NCBI GenBank assembly: GCA_002297505.1
Contig: DBLQ01000119.1
Location: 3,939 to 10,027 of the forward strand
Origin: Flavobacteriales bacterium UBA720
GTDB taxonomy: Bacteria > Bacteroidota > Bacteroidia > Flavobacteriales > Weeksellaceae
Length of the DNA stretch: 6,089 bases
Reading direction: 5' to 3'
In this document: piece by piece, positions 1 to 3,856 of the stretch
Position numbering within the stretch: the stretch's first letter is position 1
How the letters are laid out: each line of letters begins with the position of its first letter
Program-made: the position numbers and the translations under genes
The notes under the pieces: model-generated
Seen by the model: only the letters and a program-made list of their open reading frames with translations
Database searches by the model: none
Told to the model about the DNA's origin: nothing

Positions 1-58
1 TCGAACCCGCGACCCCAACCTTGGCAAGGTTGTGCTCTACCAGCTGAGCTATTTTCGC
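1..58 (-). tRNA. tRNA-Gly(GCC), partial
   Basis: Read on the minus strand, the sequence from 58 downward gives a 7-nt acceptor strand, U8-A9, a D-arm with GCTC/GAGC, and an anticodon stem CAACC/GGTTG around the loop TTGCCAA. The anticodon GCC (25..23) decodes GGC/GGU glycine codons. The T-arm is entered (GGTTCGA), but the 3' acceptor strand lies outside the window. It is the second gene after tRNA-Leu, 39 bp downstream, and is probably co-transcribed with it. Confidence 0.95.
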
Positions 59-61
59 AGA

Positions 62-89
62 AAAGATTTCTAAATGCATAGAAATCTTT
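62..89 (-). repeat. Inverted repeat in the tRNA spacer
   Basis: AAAGATTTCTA (62-72) and TAGAAATCTTT (79-89) are perfect 11-bp complements around the 6-nt loop AATGCA. The element fills most of the spacer between tRNA-Leu and tRNA-Gly. In the tRNA precursor it would form an AU-rich hairpin. A role in spacing or processing the two tRNAs is inference. It lacks a GC-rich stem and a strong U-tract, so it is unlikely to be an efficient terminator. Confidence 0.7.
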
Positions 90-97
90 GTAATGAG

Positions 98-179
98 TGC
101 GGATGAAGGGACTCGAACCCCCACGCCGTGAAGCACCAGATCCTAAGTCTGGCGTGGCTACCAATTACACCACATCCGC
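98..179 (-). tRNA. tRNA-Leu(UAG)
   Basis: Minus-strand cloverleaf of 82 nt. The acceptor strand GCGGATG pairs with CATCCGC, followed by discriminator A. U8-G9, a D-loop with TTGGTAG, the anticodon stem CCAGA/TCTGG around CTTAGGA, a long class-II variable arm, and the T-loop GTTCGAG are all present. The anticodon UAG (145..143) reads CUA and, by wobble, other CUN leucine codons. The 3' CCA is not encoded (the next bases read CTC), so it must be added by CCA nucleotidyltransferase. It is the promoter-proximal gene of the tRNA unit. Confidence 0.97.
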
Positions 180-219
180 ATTGTTATTAAGAACTCCTTT
201 TCTTTCGTTTTGGTGAGTG

Positions 220-250
220 CAAATATAGACACTTTTCCTATTACTCCAAA
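220..250 (-). promoter_or_regulatory. Promoter of the tRNA-Leu/tRNA-Gly unit
   Basis: On the minus strand, TTTG (250..247) and TATATTTG (227..220) are separated by 19 bp. This is an exact match to the Bacteroidota housekeeping consensus TTTG-N19-TAnnTTTG. The predicted start lies near 213, giving a leader of about 34 nt before tRNA-Leu at 179. Immediately upstream on the minus strand (279..263) are two A8 tracts split by one T, placed like an UP element. The TTTG box lies inside the 12-bp palindrome CAAAATATTTTG (247-258). Confidence 0.8.
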
Positions 251-290
251 ATATTTTGAATCTTTTTTTTATTTTTTTTCCAATACCATC

Positions 291-324
291 TTTCTATATC
301 ATCGCGCCTTTTTTATTACCTTTA
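291..324 (+). promoter_or_regulatory. Possible promoter of the DUF3127 gene
   Basis: TACCTTTA (317-324) matches seven of eight positions of TAnnTTTG and would place transcription start near 331, about 17 nt before the ATG at 348, a typical short flavobacterial leader. The upstream box is weak: TTTC at 291-294 with 22-bp spacing. The stretch 181-347 is otherwise AT-rich and non-coding, holding the divergent tRNA promoter and the T8-A-T8 tract. Confidence 0.3.
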
Positions 325-347
325 CACTCTTAAAACATTTTCGAGCT

Positions 348-728
348 ATGGAATTAACAGGAACGATCAAGAAGATTTCTGATTTACAAACTTTTAACAG
401 CGGATTTCAAAAGAAAGAGATGGTTCTTCTAACCGAAGAGCAGTATCCGCAGCCTATCAATATTGAATTTTTATCAGAAAAGGTAGATCTGCTGAATCAG
501 TACAAAGTGGGTGACAAAGTGAAAGTTCATATCAACATTAGAGGTAGAGAATGGACCAGTCCTCAGGGTGAAGTGAAGTACTTCAACTCTATCACGGCAT
601 GGAGAATGGAAAAAGATGGCGGTAGCGACTTTAATGAGCCTACTGAAGCTGCACCTTCTCAGCAAGGTCCTGCAACCGATAACAAGAATGTTTTTGCTGA
701 TGATGAGGATGACGATCTTCCTTTCTAA
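348..728 (+). CDS. DUF3127 protein, SSB-like OB-fold with acidic tail
   Basis: A 126-residue protein of the DUF3127 family, common in Bacteroidota. Residues 1-88 look like an OB-fold: strand-rich MELTGTIKKI, a middle stretch of alternating hydrophobics (25-62), then GDKVKVHINIRGREW (55-69) and a closing strand YFNSITAWRME. The GREWTSPQGEVKYFNSI section resembles the strand-turn-strand seen in bacterial SSB. Residues 90-115 are a low-complexity linker rich in Gly, Ser, Pro and Gln, and the chain ends in ADDEDDDLPF, very like the SSB protein-docking tip (DDDIPF type). A single-stranded nucleic-acid-binding or DNA-repair accessory role is inferred from this layout. The start at 348 was chosen because MELTGT begins the family-like domain; the open frame back to 210 is AT-rich and implausible as protein. 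No Shine-Dalgarno is visible. Confidence 0.93.
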   Translation: MELTGTIKKISDLQTFNSGFQKKEMVLLTEEQYPQPINIEFLSEKVDLLNQYKVGDKVKVHINIRGREWTSPQGEVKYFNSITAWRMEKDGGSDFNEPTEAAPSQQGPATDNKNVFADDEDDDLPF

Positions 729-754
729 TGTAAAGCCATTGACCTAAATAGTTT

Positions 755-782
755 TCCCTGCTTTTTTCATTAATGGCAGGGA
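755..782 (+). terminator. Possible weak terminator after the DUF3127 gene
   Basis: TCCCTGC (755-761) and GCAGGGA (776-782) are 7-bp complements with a 14-nt loop, followed by the T-rich stretch TTATTTTATCC. It sits 26 bp after the stop codon at 728 and before aat at 809. The loop is large and the T-tract interrupted, so partial termination with read-through into aat is equally possible. Confidence 0.4.
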
Positions 783-808
783 TTATTTTATCCAAAATTG
801 AATATGCT

Positions 809-1456
809 ATGATTTGGCTGGACTCCAATGACATTTCGTTTCCTAATCCTGAACTTTACGATCCGCAAGACGGATTAATGGCTGCTGGCGGCGATCTGAG
901 ACCTGAACGGCTGTGGTTTGCCTATCAGACAGGCCTCTTCCCGTGGTATAATGAGGGCGAAGAAATCCTGTGGTGGTGTCCGGATCCGAGATTTGTCCTT
1001 TTCCCTGAGGAGATCAGGATTTCCAAGTCCATGAAGAAGGTGCTGCGTGATGATACATTTCAATTCACTGAGGACCGTTGTTTTGAGACCGTGATGCGGA
1101 ACTGCCAGATGGCTGAGCGAAAAGATCAGGATGGAACGTGGATCAATGAGGCGTTGATCGACTCATTCGTAAAGCTGCATCACTATGGGAAGGCCAAAAG
1201 TTTTGAGGGATGGCAGGACGGTGAACTCGTGGGCGGTTTCTATGGCATACAAGTAGGAAATATTTTCTGCGGCGAGAGTATGTTCTCCAAAGTTTCCAAC
1301 GCTTCAAAAGCAGTTTTCATCCATTTTACAAAATTATATCAACAGCAATGGCAACTGATTGACTGCCAAATTTATTCCGAACATCTGGAAAGCCTTGGTG
1401 CCAGAATGATCTCAAAAGCGGATTATCTTACCATTTTAAAACAACAATCATCTTGA
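809..1456 (+). CDS. aat: Leucyl/phenylalanyl-tRNA--protein transferase
   Basis: Transfers Leu or Phe from aminoacyl-tRNA to proteins with N-terminal Arg or Lys, making a destabilising N-end residue recognised by ClpS/ClpAP; cytoplasmic. The 215-residue product matches the family closely: FPNP (11-14), DGLMAAGGDLRPERL (21-35), the Y-x-x-G-x-FPW motif (39-46), ILWWCPDPR (53-61), the DGTWI region (108-112), FCGESMFS (153-160) and LIDCQ (183-187). E156 and Q187 align with the E. coli catalytic residues E156 and Q188. The C-terminus stops soon after SLGA and is shorter than the E. coli enzyme (about 234 residues). The ATG at 809 gives the usual family N-terminus; an ATG at 773 would add 12 residues translated from the hairpin arm at 776-782. 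Its stop overlaps the start of the exporter gene. Confidence 0.97.
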   Translation: MIWLDSNDISFPNPELYDPQDGLMAAGGDLRPERLWFAYQTGLFPWYNEGEEILWWCPDPRFVLFPEEIRISKSMKKVLRDDTFQFTEDRCFETVMRNCQMAERKDQDGTWINEALIDSFVKLHHYGKAKSFEGWQDGELVGGFYGIQVGNIFCGESMFSKVSNASKAVFIHFTKLYQQQWQLIDCQIYSEHLESLGARMISKADYLTILKQQSS

Positions 1457-2337
1457 ATACCGAGAAACTTAAATGGATTCTTCTGATCGGCTTATCGGTC
1501 ATCTGGGGTTCCTCTTTCATCCTGATCAAAAAATCTTTAGAGCACTTCAATCCCTACGAGGTGGGCGCACTGCGTGTGCTGATTTCCGGTATCCTGCTGA
1601 TGCCGTATGCCATCCGTAAAATAAAAGAATTCCCGAAAAGCCATCTGAAATGGCTTATCCTCGCCGCGGTAACTGGAAACTTTATTCCAATGTTTCTTTT
1701 CCCGCTCGCCGAGACCGAGATCAGCAGCAGCATCGCAGGAATCATCAATTCTATGATGCCGATCTTCGTCATTATCGTGGGATCTTTGGTTTGGAAATTT
1801 TCTACGTCCAGGCAGCAGCTGCTCGGCGTAGTGATCAGTTTTATCGGTGCCTGCATCCTGGCACTCGGCAGCGGCGAGAGCGGCGAGGTGAGACTCTACC
1901 CGATACTGCTTCTGATTGTGGCTACACTGATGTATGCCATCAGCACAACTACGGTTAAATCAAAATTGTATGAAGTTCCGGCAGCCGTGATGTCGGCATT
2001 TGTTTTTTCATTTATACTGATAGTTCCATCGCTCACAGCCTTGGTGTTTTCCGGATTTTTCAAGGATTTTGAGATGAACGGCGACACAGCAACGGGATTG
2101 GGATTTGTGGCGATGTTATCGGTCTTCGGGACAGGTCTGGCGATGATGATGAACTATAAATTACTGAGCATCTCTACGCCGCTTTTTGCCTCAACAGTAA
2201 CATTATTGATGCCCATTGTAGCGGTGCTCTGGGGAATCCTGGACGGCGAGACACTCACGGCAATGCAATCTTCAGGTGGCGTTATCATCCTGGCTGGATT
2301 GATTTTCCTCAGAAGCAAGCCGAAGATGAGGCCTTAA
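1453..2337 (+). CDS. DMT-superfamily EamA-type transporter
   Basis: A 294-residue inner-membrane protein of the drug/metabolite transporter superfamily, built from two EamA repeats (about 8-140 and 150-288), together about ten membrane helices. Typical features are the first-helix motif SVIWGSSFILIKKSL, an Arg-containing second helix start (LRVLISGILLMPY), and the final helix GGVIILAGLIFL followed by a basic tail. Substrates of this class include amino acids, metabolites and drugs; the substrate cannot be read from sequence. The start is a TTG at 1453-1455 that overlaps the aat stop as TTGA. The next Met is residue 50, which would remove the first helices, and no ATG was seen upstream in frame back to about 1396. 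Coupled translation with aat is likely. The gene ends by overlapping a convergent gene by 4 bp. Confidence 0.92.
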   Translation: MNTEKLKWILLIGLSVIWGSSFILIKKSLEHFNPYEVGALRVLISGILLMPYAIRKIKEFPKSHLKWLILAAVTGNFIPMFLFPLAETEISSSIAGIINSMMPIFVIIVGSLVWKFSTSRQQLLGVVISFIGACILALGSGESGEVRLYPILLLIVATLMYAISTTTVKSKLYEVPAAVMSAFVFSFILIVPSLTALVFSGFFKDFEMNGDTATGLGFVAMLSVFGTGLAMMMNYKLLSISTPLFASTVTLLMPIVAVLWGILDGETLTAMQSSGGVIILAGLIFLRSKPKMRP

Positions 2338-3230
2338 TCCTGCTGAGAAATGTATTTATTGAAAATATGCTCGGATAATTGATGCAGTTCGGCGTCATTA
2401 TCGGGGTTGCGACCGTCTGCTGTAAAAAACTCCAGCACATTATTCTTCTTGGAATACCAGACTTTTTCTATCGAATTTTTGGTAATCGTATCGGGGTGAA
2501 GGATTTTTCGGAAAAACCTGATTCTCCTGTCATCTCTGGGCAGCACCCGGAATTCGGCACCCAGATCGGCTTCAGCCGTGGCCACAAATCTTTCTCCGTT
2601 CCAGTACATATAATGCTCAAGGCCTACTAAAGGCTTCTCTACAGACCGTTCCAGAATGGTAATAGCTTTAGGCTCCGGCACATCATTCTGCACAGCCGGC
2701 GCTGATTGAGCATCAGATTGAGCTACAGCTGGATCCACAAAATGCACTGGCCTCTGGCTGATTTCCTTATACTTTTCCTTTTCATCACCCTGATAAAAAT
2801 TCTTTCCAAGAAATACGCCACCAATCATCAGGAAGCCTAAAAGTCCAAGACCACTTTGTTTTGTTATCAATTCCGGTATGCGCAGCAAGGGTTTGTTGAT
2901 TACATTGATCACCACTTTGGACATACTCTCCCTCACATTATATTCTACAGTTTTCCATTCCGCACAATAAGACTTAAAATTATCATAACCCAAATAGGTA
3001 CTGAGATCGTCCAGTATCATTGGCTTGATATTGTAATCCTGCTCTTGCACTACAATGGTCTGGTAGTAGGTTTTGAATGTATTGTAGCTCAAAACAATGT
3101 TATAGTCATCCTTCAGTGTATTTTCCAGCGATTTCAGAATTCCGCTGAAAGACTGTTCCGTGGTTTCACCGCAGGCTTTTTCAAATACGTCTTCGATCAG
3201 TTTTTTCTTCTGGGGTAGAAATTTTACCAT
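2334..3230 (-). CDS. Uncharacterised single-pass membrane protein
   Basis: Encodes 298 residues with no recognised enzymatic motif. Residues 1-100 are a soluble, helix-rich domain. Its section LSYNTFKTYYQTIV (47-60) followed by ILDDLSTYLGYDNFKSYC (72-89) resembles an N-terminal module seen in many Bacteroidota proteins of the type LSYxTxRRxF...LxxLxxYxGFxxWxxF, possibly a helix-turn-helix relative. One short membrane segment lies at about 126-142 (GLGLLGFLMIGGVFLG), then a polar Ala/Gln/Pro linker (about 150-195), then a C-terminal domain from about 200 with YMYWNGERF (207-215) and KVWYSKKNNVLEFFT (256-270). Basic residues before the helix suggest cytoplasmic N-terminus and periplasmic C-terminus. 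The ATG at 3230 is preferred; a TTG at 3245 would add five residues. The layout suggests a signal-transducing membrane protein, but function is unknown. Confidence 0.85.
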   Translation of the reverse strand: MVKFLPQKKKLIEDVFEKACGETTEQSFSGILKSLENTLKDDYNIVLSYNTFKTYYQTIVVQEQDYNIKPMILDDLSTYLGYDNFKSYCAEWKTVEYNVRESMSKVVINVINKPLLRIPELITKQSGLGLLGFLMIGGVFLGKNFYQGDEKEKYKEISQRPVHFVDPAVAQSDAQSAPAVQNDVPEPKAITILERSVEKPLVGLEHYMYWNGERFVATAEADLGAEFRVLPRDDRRIRFFRKILHPDTITKNSIEKVWYSKKNNVLEFFTADGRNPDNDAELHQLSEHIFNKYISQQD

Positions 3231-3249
3231 AAATGCCGATAACAAGGGG

Positions 3250-3257
3250 GAAAATTA
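3250..3257 (-). promoter_or_regulatory. Weak -7-like box before the membrane protein gene
   Basis: The minus strand reads TAATTTTC (3257..3250), seven of eight matches to TAnnTTTG, which would start transcription close to the ATG at 3230. No convincing TTTG box lies 19-21 bp further upstream. An exact TAACTTTG (3411..3404) on the same strand is an alternative with a leader of about 165 nt. Confidence 0.25.
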
Positions 3258-3302
3258 CGAAGTCCTGAACTCATCACTTTACGGATTCCCGTATTTCTGT
3301 AA

Positions 3303-3335
3303 TTGAAACTTTTCAAAAACTTTCCAAAAACTTTC
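3303..3335. repeat. Phased 11-bp A-tract repeat
   Basis: CAAAAACTTTC occurs twice in perfect tandem (3314-3324 and 3325-3335), preceded by a degenerate third copy (3303-3313, TGAAACTTTT). The A-tracts therefore recur every 11 bp, close to one helical turn, which favours intrinsic DNA curvature. The repeat ends 24 bp before the box CATCTTTG at 3360-3367 and may act as an upstream promoter element. Confidence 0.6.
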
Positions 3336-3359
3336 TAACCCCTTCCTTAACTCTTGTTG

Positions 3360-3367
3360 CATCTTTG
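3360..3367 (+). promoter_or_regulatory. Candidate promoter of the small transcript
   Basis: CATCTTTG followed by CC matches seven of eight positions of TAnnTTTG and resembles the common flavobacterial form TATCTTTGC. The best upstream box is TTTC at 3332-3335, with an over-long 24-bp spacer. If used, transcription would start near 3374 and produce a leader of about 230 nt before the small ORF at 3608. Support is positional only. Confidence 0.35.
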
Positions 3368-3390
3368 CCTCAGAAATCACTGATAAACAA

Positions 3391-3570
3391 AACTTTACAG
3401 AAACAAAGTTACAAAACTGGTTTCAAATAAAACCTGACAAAACGGAGGAAAATCTCTGGTTTGGGAAGCAGATATTTCTCTTCCGTTTTTTGATGGTTCA
3501 CTTCCCAAAAATTTAAGAAGCGCTTCTTTTTTCAAAACTGTGTAAACCTGTCCGCGATCTGTGTCGCGGG
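3391..3570 (+). other. Hairpin-rich leader region
   Basis: This non-coding stretch holds a series of inverted repeats: AACTTT/AAAGTT (3391-3396 with 3405-3410), AAAACGGA/TCCGTTTT (3439-3446 with 3482-3489), TTTGGGAAG/CTTCCCAAA (3460-3468 with 3501-3509), the 14-bp palindrome AAGAAGCGCTTCTT (3515-3528) running into T6, and CCGCGA/TCGCGG (3552-3557 with 3564-3569). The second and third pairs interlock, so they could form only as a pseudoknot or as alternatives. No known riboswitch or RNA family was recognised. The strand is inferred from the downstream ORF and terminator; the inverted repeats themselves do not fix direction. Confidence 0.45.
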
Positions 3571-3607
3571 GAAGAACACGAATGTCAATTTTCAAATTTT
3601 TACAACC

Positions 3608-3775
3608 ATGCTACAATTTTTTTTAATATTAATGGGATTGATCTCTCAACCCGATTCTAATCATACAACTAACTGCGGAAATAACGGTGATACAACGACC
3701 GTTACACAGCAAAACCAGGCGGATACCGGTGGAGAGGAAGGGCATCCCAAGCCACCGAAGATTATTGGTGGATAA
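3608..3775 (+). CDS. Small ORF, possible exported peptide (55 aa)
   Basis: ATG at 3608 opens 55 codons ending in TAA at 3773. The N-terminus MLQFFLILMGLISQ (1-14) is strongly hydrophobic and could be a short signal peptide or membrane anchor, although it lacks the usual basic residue. The remainder is polar and low in complexity, rich in Thr, Asn, Gln and Gly, with one Cys (residue 23, not in a lipobox) and a Pro/Lys-rich end GHPKPPKIIGG. A strong terminator follows 25 bp after the stop, supporting plus-strand transcription. Two short inverted repeats lie inside it (3682-3704 and 3752-3771), so a non-coding RNA is a real alternative. No family was recognised. The next genes are a sensor kinase and its regulator. 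Confidence 0.5.
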   Translation: MLQFFLILMGLISQPDSNHTTNCGNNGDTTTVTQQNQADTGGEEGHPKPPKIIGG

Positions 3776-3800
3776 TCCGAAATATCATTGATCTAAATTT

Positions 3801-3831
3801 ATAGCGGGAGAATAATCTTCCGCTATTTTTA
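3801..3831 (+). terminator. Rho-independent terminator
   Basis: ATAGCGGGAGA (3801-3811) pairs with TCTTCCGCTAT (3816-3826) over 11 bp with a single G-U, closed by the tetraloop ATAA (3812-3815) and followed by TTTTTATT. The GC-rich core and U-tract make it the clearest terminator in the window. It ends the transcript carrying the small ORF and insulates the kinase operon. Confidence 0.88.
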
Positions 3832-3832
3832 T

Positions 3833-3840
3833 TAAATTTG
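3833..3840 (+). promoter_or_regulatory. Promoter -7 box of the kinase operon
   Basis: TAAATTTG (3833-3840) is an exact match to TAnnTTTG. Transcription would begin near 3846, leaving about ten untranslated bases before the TTG start at 3857. No TTTG is found at the expected -33 position, which falls inside the terminator stem, so an activator or a degenerate upstream box may be involved. Confidence 0.5.
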
Positions 3841-3856
3841 ATATAAACTAATTGTA

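Noticed and set aside
210..347. Upstream extension of the DUF3127 reading frame
   Set aside because: The extra 46 residues are translated from poly-T-rich promoter DNA and precede the natural domain start MELTGT.
773..808. Earlier ATG for aat
   Set aside because: It begins inside the loop of the candidate hairpin (755-782), and the added 12 residues have no counterpart in the Aat family; the ATG at 809 fits better.
1554..1958. ORFs in other frames within the exporter gene
   Set aside because: Both overlap a clear EamA coding sequence and show biased, non-protein-like composition.
3231..3245. TTG start adding five residues to the membrane protein
   Set aside because: An ATG follows at 3230 and the added residues have no feature that favours the rarer start.
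3395..3595. Minus-strand 66-codon ORF with RVLPRD, the same six residues as in the membrane protein (residues 228-233)
   Set aside because: The codons differ, the DNA there is explained by inverted repeats, and no domain-like pattern was seen. The shared hexapeptide is probably chance, although a tblastn of this frame would settle it.
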